A stretch of DNA of 64,000 nt from Arthrobacter_J sp038199985 (GTDB lineage: Bacteria; Actinomycetota; Actinomycetes; Actinomycetales; Micrococcaceae), in assembly GCA_038199985.1 (NCBI GenBank), contig JBBPYK010000054.1, forward strand, positions 62,001 to 126,000. The letters run 5' to 3'. A model generated the notes under the pieces. That model saw only the letters and a list, made by a program, of their open reading frames with translations. It had not been told where the DNA came from and did not search any database. The position numbers were made by a program, and so were the translations under genes. Below are positions 33,394 to 42,500 of the stretch, in pieces (positions within the stretch are counted from its first letter, which is position 1; each line of letters opens with the position of its first letter).

Positions 33394-34497
33394 TTAATAT
33401 TGGCCCAGTTCTTTGGCTTCCGCTCGGACATCTGACCCGAGGAGCCTGCGCAGCGAGATCAGACGTGCGGGCCCTACTGCGCCGGCTTCTCCCGCCGCAA
33501 CCCACGAGTCGAGCCCGCAGTTTACGGCCCTGAAATCGTGGAGGCAGCCTCGCTCGCACATGTCCGTCCCGGGTTGGAGGTCTGGGAACGAGTTCAGGAT
33601 GCGGTCAGGATTCACATGCGCAAGTCCGAACGACCGGATGCCAGGGGTGTCGATGATCCAGCTACCGGTGGGAGCGTCGGCGAGTTTGAGCGCCAGGGCC
33701 GACGACGACGTGTGGCGGCCACGGCCCGTCACCGCGTTCACTCCACCTGTTGCGCGGTTTGCCCCCGTCAGAGCGTTGACCATGGTGGATTTTCCGACGC
33801 CGGAATGACCGAGCATGACGCTGACTTTCCCCTCCAGATGCTGTCTTAGCTCCTCGACGGCGCCACCCTCCAAACGGGCCGAGAGACCGGCCTCCGATAG
33901 GGCATCCACTGCGTCGGCGTCGTCGTCCGCTGTGCGGCTGGTGATGACTGTCAGATCGAGATGCCGGTAGTTATCCAGCAGGTCGGAAGGATCTTTCAAA
34001 TCGGCCTTGGTAACGCAGAGAAGCGGGCTGATACCAGCGTCATAGGCGGCTACAATTGCGCGGTCGATGAAGCCTGTCCGAGGCTCGGGGTTGGCTGCAG
34101 CGACCACGACAACGAGCTGGTCAGCGTTTGCTACAACCACCCTTTCCACCGGGTCTGTATCATCGGCGCTCCGCCGAAGCACAGTCCGTCGGTCGTCCAC
34201 GCGGACGAGGCGGGCAAGCGTATCCGGCTTTCCGCTGACGTCGCCGACCAGGAACACCATGTCCCCGGCGACCACCGGGTGGCGTCGCAGTTCACGGGCT
34301 CGGGCAGCCACAATGACTCGTTCCCGTTCAGTATCCTCATCGACAACTGCTCGATAACGGCCGCGGTCTACCGTGACTATCCTGCCGATGATCGCGTCGT
34401 CATGGGATGGTCGTTCTTTGGTCCTGGGCCGCGAGCCCTTCTTGTTGGGACGGATCCTGACATCCGACTCGTCCCAGTTTCGAAAATCTCTACCCAT
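33394..34497 (-). CDS. rsgA: Ribosome small-subunit GTPase RsgA
   Basis: Late 30S assembly GTPase, 367 residues. N-terminal OB fold, then a circularly permuted GTPase domain: G4 (VTKAD), G1 (GHSGVGKST), G3 (DTPG), and a C-terminal zinc-binding region (CERGCLHDFRAVNCG, Cys-x4-Cys-x-His pattern). ATG start three bases after the aroA stop. Confidence 0.94.
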   Translation of the reverse strand: MGRDFRNWDESDVRIRPNKKGSRPRTKERPSHDDAIIGRIVTVDRGRYRAVVDEDTERERVIVAARARELRRHPVVAGDMVFLVGDVSGKPDTLARLVRVDDRRTVLRRSADDTDPVERVVVANADQLVVVVAAANPEPRTGFIDRAIVAAYDAGISPLLCVTKADLKDPSDLLDNYRHLDLTVITSRTADDDADAVDALSEAGLSARLEGGAVEELRQHLEGKVSVMLGHSGVGKSTMVNALTGANRATGGVNAVTGRGRHTSSSALALKLADAPTGSWIIDTPGIRSFGLAHVNPDRILNSFPDLQPGTDMCERGCLHDFRAVNCGLDSWVAAGEAGAVGPARLISLRRLLGSDVRAEAKELGQY

Positions 34498-34500
34498 CCT

Positions 34501-35808
34501 CTAACGCTCGCCAGCGGTGTTGGAGATGGGTGTCATGAGATTGCTCCATAGATCCGCAAATTCTGGGATGGTCTTGGAAGTGGTATCGATATTCTCGATT
34601 TCCACGTCCGCAACGGACAGCCCGAGCACCGCCCCTGCCATTGCCATCCTGTGGTCGTTGTACGTATGGAAGACCCCGCCGTGCAGACGTTTTGGCCGGA
34701 TGGATAGCCCGTCCTCCGTTTCTTCGACATCGCCGCCAAGACCATTGATCTCCGCGGCCAGAGCGGCGAGCCGGTTTGTCTCGTGGCCGCGTAAATGGGC
34801 TATGCCGGTCAGCGTTGAGGGTGAATCGGACAGTGCGCACAAGGCTGCAATGACGGGAGCGAGCTCACCAGTGGAGGCAAAGGTGCCACCGCTAATGTCC
34901 GCCTCGCCTGTAACAGTCACAGTCCCGTCGTCGAATTCAACGGTGGATCCGAGTTGCACCAATAGCTGCCTCAGCCGGTCTCCGATCTGCGTTGTCACTA
35001 CCGGCCAGCCCGGGATCTGGACCCGACCACGTGTTGCCACTGCCGCAGCGAGGAATGGGGCCGCATTCGATAGGTCCTGTTCAATATGGACGTCGAACGC
35101 CTCAATGAGGCCAGGGGAGACTTTCCAACGTCCTGAGATGGAGTCGTCAATATCAACTCCAACAGAGCGAAGGACGTCAACCGTCATGGCTACATGTTCG
35201 GGGCTCGGGAGTATGTCGCCGTCATGTTCGAGGGTCAGCCCGTTGTCGAAACGGGCGCCTGCCAGCAACATGGCAGAGACAAATTGCGAGGAAGCTCCCG
35301 CGTCGATCGTCACCGATCCGCCCGTGACGTTTCCTGTGCCGAGTACGGTGAACGGAAGCGTCCCGTCATCGGCGGCGTCCATGCTAACGCCCATCGCCCG
35401 AAGCGAATCCAGAATCGGGTTCATGGGCCGTGCCGTAGCTTGATCATCGCCGCTGAACCGAGTCTTGCCTGACCTCAACGCTGCGACCATAGGAACAAAG
35501 CGCATAACTGTTCCCGCGAGTCCGCAGTCCACATCCGTATCCCCGGTTGCTCCGCTGGGTATCGGCGTGACGAGTAGGTCCGGACCAAACCTGCCCTTAC
35601 CCGGTACATTTTCTATGACAGCTCCGAGACGTCCCAGAGCTGCAATCATCAGGTCTGTATCCCGCGACCTCAGTGGTTCCCGCAGTGTCGATGGTCCGTT
35701 GGCCAGCGCAGCAAGAATCAGATACCTATTGGTCAGCGATTTTGACCCGGGGAGACGGAGACTACCCTCAACGGGGTGTGCTGGGTGCGGCGCTGGCCAA
35801 TGCTGCAC
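34501..35808 (-). CDS. aroA: 3-phosphoshikimate 1-carboxyvinyltransferase (EPSP synthase)
   Basis: Sixth step of the shikimate pathway: joins shikimate-3-phosphate and PEP. The 435-residue protein shows LPGSKSLTNRYLILAAL (substrate-binding Lys), GLAGTVMRF (PEP region, the usual GNAGTAxR replaced by an actinobacterial variant) and YNDHRMAMAGAV near the C-terminus. Head of a minus-strand run with rsgA and hisN, an arrangement known in actinobacteria. Confidence 0.95.
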   Translation of the reverse strand: MQHWPAPHPAHPVEGSLRLPGSKSLTNRYLILAALANGPSTLREPLRSRDTDLMIAALGRLGAVIENVPGKGRFGPDLLVTPIPSGATGDTDVDCGLAGTVMRFVPMVAALRSGKTRFSGDDQATARPMNPILDSLRAMGVSMDAADDGTLPFTVLGTGNVTGGSVTIDAGASSQFVSAMLLAGARFDNGLTLEHDGDILPSPEHVAMTVDVLRSVGVDIDDSISGRWKVSPGLIEAFDVHIEQDLSNAAPFLAAAVATRGRVQIPGWPVVTTQIGDRLRQLLVQLGSTVEFDDGTVTVTGEADISGGTFASTGELAPVIAALCALSDSPSTLTGIAHLRGHETNRLAALAAEINGLGGDVEETEDGLSIRPKRLHGGVFHTYNDHRMAMAGAVLGLSVADVEIENIDTTSKTIPEFADLWSNLMTPISNTAGER

Positions 35809-35814
35809 GGGGAA

Positions 35815-36363
35815 TTATGAACCGACGACGTCGGACGCTGCGTTCCGAACAGCCTTGTCGGCCTTCTTCATCTTCTTGCGTGCATCCTTGGTCACGGCCT
35901 TGGCACCCTTACGAGTGTCTGTTGCCAGGTGCTCGGCGCGCCAGGCCAGCCCTGGTTTGCCCGCCGTGTCCACAGAAGCGAGGAGAACGGCGCCCATGAG
36001 AGAAACGTTCTTCAAGAGTTGATTGCGTCGAGCTTTCTTCGCCTCGGGGCTGGAAGCATCGGCCTCTTTATACTCAACGACGGCGTTCAGCGCAGAGGTC
36101 ACAGTGAGCGCGAGGGCGGCGATCCGTGAAAACTTTCCCAGCCCGAGCAGAATGCCGGCTCCAACTTGCGTGGCCCCCATGACCCTGGCCACGAGCAACT
36201 CGTTGGAGAACACGGGAGCTGCTGATGGTACCAATCCACGGGCGCGCTCAAGGGTTGGCCGCAACTGGGCAGCCGTGTCATTGGCATTGCGCAGGCGATC
36301 TACTCCCGAGGCTACGAAACCGGTGGCAAGCAGTGGGCGGGCTACAAAACGAACTACTGACAT
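35815..36363 (-). CDS. DoxX-family membrane protein
   Basis: A 182-residue protein from ATG at 36363 (MSVVRFVARPLLATGFVASG) with four hydrophobic segments in the first 140 residues and a highly basic Lys/Arg/Ala tail. The layout is DoxX-like, a family linked to redox and membrane roles of uncertain function. Divergent from sigR. Longer frame to 36813 crosses the intergenic region and is rejected. In mycobacteria DoxX works with a superoxide-detoxifying complex, but its partners are not seen here. Confidence 0.78.
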   Translation of the reverse strand: MSVVRFVARPLLATGFVASGVDRLRNANDTAAQLRPTLERARGLVPSAAPVFSNELLVARVMGATQVGAGILLGLGKFSRIAALALTVTSALNAVVEYKEADASSPEAKKARRNQLLKNVSLMGAVLLASVDTAGKPGLAWRAEHLATDTRKGAKAVTKDARKKMKKADKAVRNAASDVVGS

Positions 36364-36692
36364 GATGCCTCCTCCTCCGGCCCGATTCTCGGGTGCCGGA
36401 ACAAATCGATCCGCGAAACCAACGGTCTGCGGGCAGGTTCTCTCTAGTTTGGCACTTTTTGATCCGCGCCACACCTCGCGCCGCGCATTCTCCACAGACA
36501 CGTCATCGGGACAGCTGATCAGGCTCCACTGGAATATCTGCGCCGAGGTGGCTGTTATGTACCTCAAAGAAGCCAGTGGAAAGGACAACCAGACCCTTGC
36601 CTGTCGCCACGACACAGCAGCCCGACACCGAACTCCAGCTCGATGATAGTCCATCCCGTACAACCCGGCCCGTCCGCGTAGACTGGGGCTCG
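36364..36692. promoter_or_regulatory. Divergent control region of DoxX gene and sigR
   Basis: A 329-base gap with no convincing independent gene. It holds a perfect sigma-R promoter at 36531-36556 reading toward sigR. Between that promoter and the sigR ATG the sigR frame is open back to a GTG at 36576, so the RNA from this promoter could encode a longer sigma form. No clear promoter for the DoxX gene was identified. Confidence 0.6.
36531..36556 (+). promoter_or_regulatory. Sigma-R-dependent autoregulatory promoter
   Basis: GGAAT at 36531-36535 and GTT at 36554-36556, separated by exactly 18 bases, match the known sigma-R/SigH consensus GGAAT-N18-GTT. It lies 137 bases before the sigR ATG, so the factor probably activates its own operon under thiol stress, as in Streptomyces and mycobacteria. 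Confidence 0.8.
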
Positions 36693-37388
36693 ATGAGCAC
36701 TTCAGAGAGCGGAACACGCGAAACGAAACCGAGCGCACCGCAAACGGCACGTTCTGACGCAGCTGACTCCGGGCTGGACGTTTCGACAGAAACTGAGCTA
36801 GAGCGACGAACACGCTTTGAACGTGACGCCATGCAGTATGTGGATCAGCTTTACTCGGCTGCCATGCGAATGGCGCGGAACCCCTCAGATGCTGAGGACC
36901 TTGTCCAGGAGGCTTACACGAAAGCCTACTCAGCGTTTCATCAGTACAAGCCTGGGACTAACTTGAAGGCGTGGCTGTACCGAATCCTCACGAATACTTA
37001 TATCAACCTCTACCGAAAAAGACAGCGTGAGCCGTTGCAGTCACATTCGGACACTATTGAGGACTGGCAGTTGGCGAAAGCCGCGGAGCACACTTCAAGT
37101 GGTCTGCGATCGGCGGAGGTGGAAGCTCTCGATCACCTTCCGGACTCCGATGTGAAGAAGGCACTACAAGCTATTCCAGAAGACTTCCGCCTTGCGGTCT
37201 ATTTCTCAGACGTTGAGGGATTCGCTTACAAGGAAATCTCGGAAATCATGAATACGCCGATAGGCACGGTGATGTCCAGGCTCCACCGTGGACGGAAGCT
37301 GCTTCGGGAAGAGCTTGCTGATTACGCCCACGATCGAGGCCTTTCCTCCGCAGGACAACCCGGAAAGAAAAAGGAGCGTGGATCATGA
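36693..37388 (+). CDS. sigR: Thiol-stress ECF sigma factor SigR/SigH
   Basis: Group IV sigma factor that turns on thioredoxin, mycothiol and related genes during disulphide stress. A 231-residue form from ATG at 36693. Region 2 spans YVDQLYSAAMRMARNPSDAEDLVQEAYTKAYSAF through NTYINLYRKRQRE; region 4 includes LAVYFSDVEGFAYKEISEIMNTPIGTVMSRLHRGRKLL. An in-frame GTG at 36576 would add 39 residues. Its stop overlaps the start of rsrA by four bases, fixing stoichiometry with the anti-sigma factor. Confidence 0.93.
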   Translation: MSTSESGTRETKPSAPQTARSDAADSGLDVSTETELERRTRFERDAMQYVDQLYSAAMRMARNPSDAEDLVQEAYTKAYSAFHQYKPGTNLKAWLYRILTNTYINLYRKRQREPLQSHSDTIEDWQLAKAAEHTSSGLRSAEVEALDHLPDSDVKKALQAIPEDFRLAVYFSDVEGFAYKEISEIMNTPIGTVMSRLHRGRKLLREELADYAHDRGLSSAGQPGKKKERGS

Positions 37389-37651
37389 GTGATTGCCGCG
37401 ACCTCGGAGATTGCGAGGATTCCCGAATTGAACGTCTGTATGAATATCTCGATGGGGCGTTGTCCCGGTCAGACTTAGAAGAGATCCGGGATCACCTCGA
37501 CGGATGTCGGGAATGTGCTGAAGAATATGATCTGGAGTGTCTCATCCGCACCGTGGTCAAGAGATCATGCACTGAAGTTGCACCTGATGCCCTGAAGGCA
37601 AGCATTCTCTCGCGTATCACCGCTATCAAATCTGCGGAACACACCGCCTGA
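37385..37651 (+). CDS. rsrA: Zinc-binding redox-sensitive anti-sigma factor RsrA
   Basis: An 88-residue ZAS-family anti-sigma factor that holds SigR inactive when reduced and lets it go when oxidised. His37, Cys41 and Cys44 make the H-x3-C-x2-C motif at the same numbers as in Streptomyces RsrA, with further Cys at 4, 10, 52 and 62 available for the switch disulphide. Overlaps sigR (ATGA). A strong terminator follows 30 bases later. Confidence 0.93.
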   Translation: MSDCRDLGDCEDSRIERLYEYLDGALSRSDLEEIRDHLDGCRECAEEYDLECLIRTVVKRSCTEVAPDALKASILSRITAIKSAEHTA

Positions 37652-37680
37652 GAGGGCTTGCGACTTTCGTATTGGCAAAA

Positions 37681-37715
37681 GAAAACCCCCGGGAGCGGTG
37701 CTTCCGGGGGTTTTC
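37681..37715. terminator. Bidirectional terminator between rsrA and bL37
   Basis: A near-perfect 16-base stem GAAAACCCCCGGGAGC / GCTTCCGGGGGTTTTC (one G-U pair) with a GGT loop. It has T-runs on both strands and lies between the converging ends of rsrA and the bL37 gene, so it can stop transcription from each side. Confidence 0.92.
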
Positions 37716-37736
37716 TCTTGGCTACATAGCCGTCTA

Positions 37737-37811
37737 TCAGGCGTTGGGACGCTTACCGTGATTAGCGCCGCCTCGCTTGCGGTCACGGCGCTTGCGTGCT
37801 CGTTTGCTCAT
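37737..37811 (-). CDS. 24-residue bL37-type ribosomal protein (AURKAIP1/COX24)
   Basis: A tiny, very basic protein, ATG at 37811 and TGA at 37737, beginning MSKRARKRRDRKRGG and ending HGKRPNA. This matches the actinobacterial mini-protein found in the 50S subunit of mycobacteria and classed as bL37. AGGAGG-type ribosome site lies upstream (GAAGGAGGCC on the minus strand). Easily missed because of its length; identification rests on clear recall of its composition and end. Confidence 0.9.
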   Translation of the reverse strand: MSKRARKRRDRKRGGANHGKRPNA

Positions 37812-37952
37812 GGCTGGCCTCCTTCAATGAAATGGTCCTAAAAGAACTGTCCCAAGTTTCCCACATTTGAAGCGAAGCTCCTAACGGGCCCTCTTCAGAG
37901 GTTCCCACGTGCTTACACTGGATCGAAGTACTCGAATCTGGGAAGGAACGAG

Positions 37953-38918
37953 ATGCGCGCTGTCTACGTCGAACACTTTAATCCTGAGGATCCGATTGAG
38001 GGTCTGACAGTGGGAAAACAGCCTGACTCGGCTCCACGGCCTGGGCTGTGTAGGGTCCGGGTGCGGGCGTCAGCACTCAATCACCATGATCTCTTCTCTC
38101 TTCGCGGAATAGGGCTGAAAGAAGAATCCCTACCCATGATTTTGGGGTGTGATGCAGCGGGCATCGATGACGACGGAAACGAGGTGATCGTTCACTCCGT
38201 CATATCTACGGAGCACTGGCGCGGCGACGAAACTTTGGACCCGCAGCGGTCTCTCCTGTCCGAGTCTCTTCCTGGAACAATGGCCGATGTCGTGTGGGTG
38301 CCGGAGCGAAACTTGGTGCCCAAGCCACCGGAGCTAAGCTTCGAGGAGGCTGCTTGTCTGCCTACATCGTGGTTGACGGCCTATCGCATGTTGTTCTCGG
38401 TATCTCCGGCTGCGCCCGGTTCCACTGTCCTGGTGCAGGGAGCGGGAGGCGGCGTGGCGACGGCGCTGATTTCTCTTGCCAGCGCCAGTGGCTTCAGAGT
38501 GTGGGTCACCAGCCGCAGCGCAGACAAGCAAAAGCTCGCTCTGGAGCTTGGGGCGGCACAAACTTTCGACGACGGCGCACGGTTGCCAGAGCGTGTCGAC
38601 GTCGTCTTCGACTCGGTGGGCCAGGCTACTTGGTCCCATTCCTTGAAGTCGTTGCGTCCCGGCGGGTCAGTGGTTACCTGCGGGGCAACCAGCGGACCAG
38701 CACCTTCAGCAGAGTTGAACCGTGTGTTTTTTCTGCAACTGAAGGTGCTTGGTTCCACGATGGGCACGAGCGAGGAGCTTCGCAGACTCACACGATTTCT
38801 CGTAGGAACCGGAGTCCGTCCGCGTATCGATTCACTATGGCCGGTTGAGGAGGCGCACAAGGGCTTTCGCCGGATGCTCGATGGCAGCGTATTTGGCAAA
38901 GTGGTTTTCACCCACTAG
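37953..38918 (+). CDS. Zinc-free MDR-family quinone/alcohol oxidoreductase
   Basis: A 321-residue medium-chain dehydrogenase: GroES-like N-terminal domain (SALNHHDLFSLRG), Rossmann domain with VLVQGAGGGVATALISLA (a GxGxxG-like NADP loop), and C-terminal PxIDSxxP-like (RIDSLWPVEEAHKGFRRM). Probably reduces quinones or enones with NADPH; substrate not defined. Good ribosome site GGAAGGAA before ATG. Alone on the plus strand. Confidence 0.85.
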   Translation: MRAVYVEHFNPEDPIEGLTVGKQPDSAPRPGLCRVRVRASALNHHDLFSLRGIGLKEESLPMILGCDAAGIDDDGNEVIVHSVISTEHWRGDETLDPQRSLLSESLPGTMADVVWVPERNLVPKPPELSFEEAACLPTSWLTAYRMLFSVSPAAPGSTVLVQGAGGGVATALISLASASGFRVWVTSRSADKQKLALELGAAQTFDDGARLPERVDVVFDSVGQATWSHSLKSLRPGGSVVTCGATSGPAPSAELNRVFFLQLKVLGSTMGTSEELRRLTRFLVGTGVRPRIDSLWPVEEAHKGFRRMLDGSVFGKVVFTH

Positions 38919-38939
38919 GCCCAGCACGAAGTGCCTTTC

Positions 38940-39539
38940 CTATTCCGGCTGAGGCATGCCCAACCACGCGTACCATCCACGGTGAAGAACCAGCCAGGCC
39001 AGAAGCCCATAGGCGGCTTGACCCGGCCGGCCTTCATTGGATGCCAGATCTGAGCGCCACTGCTCATGGTTCAAGAGCGGTGTGAATGTATCCACGTAGA
39101 CGTGTTTACGCCGGGTCGTGACGTCGCCGAACGCTGCGGATAAATCTGCCAGACGTCGATTCCGTTCGGCATCGAGCCCGGGAGGCGGGCCAACAACGAA
39201 CACCTTGACGTTCATCTGTGCAGCGCCGTCGAGCACGTTCGCCAGGTTTAGACGGCTCCTGGCCGTAGATAACTCCAGATCCAGGTCGCGGTCCGACAAT
39301 CCGATAACGAGACGGTTTTCACAGTCGTCGTCAAAGCGCCGTCCGGCTTCCTGCAGCCAACGGTTGGCCAGAGCTTCCGTGCCTTCCCGTGGCGCAGGAA
39401 GGCTATACGCTTCCAGGGAGGCATCGTCCGGATTAGTCCGTGCAAGTACACGGCCAAGCCAGCCGAGTGCTCGTGGATCGCCATGACCGGCGAGCAGTTC
39501 GTCTCCTACGGCCGCAACGCGAATCCTGCGCTCCTCCAT
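38940..39539 (-). CDS. SGNH/GDSL-type hydrolase-like protein
   Basis: A 199-residue cytoplasmic protein with a flavodoxin-like start VAAVGDELLAGHGDPRALGWL, where the usual GDS is GDE, plus VFVVGPPPG (block III region) and a C-terminal stretch where the Asp/His pair is less clear. The usual nucleophile Ser of block I seems changed to Glu, so catalysis is uncertain. ATG overlaps the kgd stop by one base, so it is probably made from the kgd transcript. Confidence 0.65.
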   Translation of the reverse strand: MEERRIRVAAVGDELLAGHGDPRALGWLGRVLARTNPDDASLEAYSLPAPREGTEALANRWLQEAGRRFDDDCENRLVIGLSDRDLDLELSTARSRLNLANVLDGAAQMNVKVFVVGPPPGLDAERNRRLADLSAAFGDVTTRRKHVYVDTFTPLLNHEQWRSDLASNEGRPGQAAYGLLAWLVLHRGWYAWLGMPQPE

Positions 39540-42500
39540 CAGTTTCGCTCAAAGACGGATTTGACCAGAATGTCTTGTTCGACAGCATGGCGCTTGGCGG
39601 AGCCTGTTGCGGTGGCCGCCGAAGCGGGCCTGGACAGCAAGCGTACGTGCTTCTCCAGTTGCTGCGGGAGATGTAGTCCCATGAATGGCCACGGTCCTTG
39701 ATTCGCGGGCTCATCTTGAGCCCAAACCACTTCTGCATTCGGGTACTTGGCCACAACCGCCTTGAGGTCATCCAGCGGCAGCGGGTAGAGCTGTTCAACT
39801 CGAATGAGTGCGGTACGTGTATCTTCAGTTTTCTGCCGAGCGGCCAGAAGATCGTAATACAAGCGGCCGGATACCAAAACAACCCGGTCCACCGCCTCTA
39901 CATCCAGTGCCTGTCCGTCAGGTATGACTGGTTGGAACGAGCCCTCGGTGAAATCTTCCACCGAGCACGCCGCAGCCTTGAGTCTCAACAGCTGCTTCGG
40001 TGTGAATACAATGAGCGGCTTACGCGGGCGGCTGTAGGCGTGACGACGAAGTAGATGAAAATGGGAAGCAGCAGAGGTGGGGTTGGCAACCACCATGTTT
40101 TCTTCCGCACACATCAGAAGGAAGCGCTCGATCCTTGCCGACGAGTGATCCGGTCCCTGCCCTTCATAACCGTGAGGCAACAACAGCACGAGTGAGGAAC
40201 GTTGACCCCACTTCTGTTCGGCCGAGGAGATGAACTCATCGATGATGGTCTGTGCTCCATTGACGAAGTCACCGAATTGGGCTTCCCACAGCACCAGGGC
40301 GTCAGGACGCTCGACGGAGTAACCGTATTCGAAGCCCATTGCGGCGAATTCGGAAAGCAGCGAATCGTAGATGAAGAACTTCGCCTGACTGTCGCTCAGT
40401 TCAGCCAACGGCGTCCACTCAGTCCCGGTCTCCCTGTCGTGGAAAACAGCGTGGCGCTGAGTAAATGTTCCGCGACGTGAGTCCTGACCGGCAAGTCGAA
40501 CGGGGACACCTTCCATCAGGAGGGAACCGAAGGCGGCGAGTTCACCAAAGCCCCAGTCAATGTTGCCCTCCCGGGACATCTGCTCACGCTTCTCCAGCAA
40601 CGCTTTGAGCTTGGTGTGAACGTTGAAACCTTCTGGAACGTCCGTGTGGGTCTTGCCTATGTGGGCGAGCGTCTCTGCCGTGATCGCGGTAGTGGTGGGT
40701 GCGCCAGCTCCGTTGTCATCCTGTTGGGCCAAGGGCCTCTCGATATCAGAGACAGCGGCGTTGTCCCTGGTCACCACCGGTACTGGTGAAGTCTGCGCTG
40801 CATGTGTCTCTGCGAAGACCCGTTCCAGCCGCTCCTGGTAATCGCGCAGTGCTTGGGCTGCTTCATCTTCGCTAATGTCACCGCGACCAATGAGCCCCTC
40901 TGTATACAATTTCCGTACGGAGCGTTTGGCATCAATGAGGTTATACATCAGCGGCTGAGTCATTGAAGGATCGTCTCCCTCATTATGGCCTCGCCGGCGA
41001 TAGCAGATCATGTCGATGACAACGTCTTTGTTGAATTTCTGTCGGAACTGATAGGCGAGCTGAGCCACCCGCACCACAGCTTCTGGGTCATCACCATTTA
41101 CATGGAAAATAGGTGCTTGAACCATTTTTGCCACGTCAGTGGAGTAGACCGTTGAACGAGACGAGGTTGGAGCAGTGGTGAAACCGACCTGGTTGTTCAC
41201 AATGACGTGGACAGTACCGCCGGTGCGGTAGCCACGGAGTTGGGAAAGGTTCAGTGTCTCTGCGACCACGCCCTGACCCGCAAAGGCCGCATCGCCGTGA
41301 ATCAGTATCGGCAGGACAGGGTAGGCTCCCTCGCCCTGATTGAGTCGGTCCTGCTTGGCCCGGGCGATACCCTCCAGTACTGAGTCGCCCGCTTCAAGGT
41401 GTGAAGGGTTCGCCGCCAAATAAACCTTGGTTTCGTTGCCGTTGTCCGACGTAAATCGGCCTTCGGTCCCGAGGTGGTACTTGACGTCACCGGAGCCCTG
41501 AACGCTGCGGGGGTCCTGAGTACCTTCAAACTCGCGGAAGACCTGAGCATAAGTCTTGCCGGCAATGTTGGTCAGGACATTTAGTCGACCACGGTGAGCC
41601 ATGCCGATCGTGACTTCGTCCAGCCCATCGTCGGCAGCATTCGAAATGACGGAATCGAGGAGAGGGATCAGTGATTCGCCGCCCTCCAGCGAGAACCGCT
41701 TCTGGCCCACGAATTTGGTCTGTAAGAAAGTCTCGAATGCCTCGGCAGAGTTTAGTTTCTGCAGAATCCGAAGTTGTTCTTCACGGCTTGGTTTGGAATA
41801 CGGATGCTCGAGTTCGTCCTGGAGCCATCTACGTTCCTCTGGATCCTGAATGTGCATGTATTCAATGCCGGTGGTGCGGCAATAGGCATCGCGTAGGACG
41901 CCAAGCATGGTGCGGAACTTGAGGTTAGACTTTCCGCCGAAGCCACCTGTTGGCCATTCCCGATCCAGATCCCAGAGAGTCAGTCCGTGACTGCGGATGT
42001 CAAGGTCCGCGTGCTTACGCTGAACGTACTCAAGGGGGTTAGTGTCTGCCATCAGGTGACCGCGCACACGATATGCGTGAATCAGCTGCTGGATTCGGGC
42101 AACCTTATTGATCTGGTCTTGCGGATCCACCTGGATGTCTGCACTCCAGCGGACCGGCTCGTATGGAATCCGCAGAGCTTCGAAAATCTCATCGTAGAAA
42201 TCCTGCTCACCGAGAAGAAGCTGATGAACAATGCGAAGGAATTCGCCGCTGCCAGCACCCTGAATGACACGATGGTCGTAGGTAGATGTCAGCGTAATTG
42301 TCTTGCTGATTCCCAACCGGGCGAGCGTCTTGGGGGAGGCTCCCTGGTATTCGGCCGGATACTCCAGAGCACCTGCTCCGATAATGCAGGCCTGGCCCTT
42401 GGACAAGCGTGGAACCGAGTGGACGGTTCCGATTCCACCAGGGTTCGTCAAAGAGATCGTGGTGCCGGAGTAATCATCGGCTCCGAGTTTGCCACCTCGC

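Noticed and set aside
34517..35443. A 308-codon plus-strand frame
   Set aside because: Antisense shadow of aroA; rich in Ser, Pro and Arg without any recognisable fold.
36023..36646. Plus-strand 207-codon frame across the DoxX gene and the sigR promoter region
   Set aside because: It is antisense to the DoxX gene for most of its length and Arg/Ser/Pro-rich; no ribosome site or family features.
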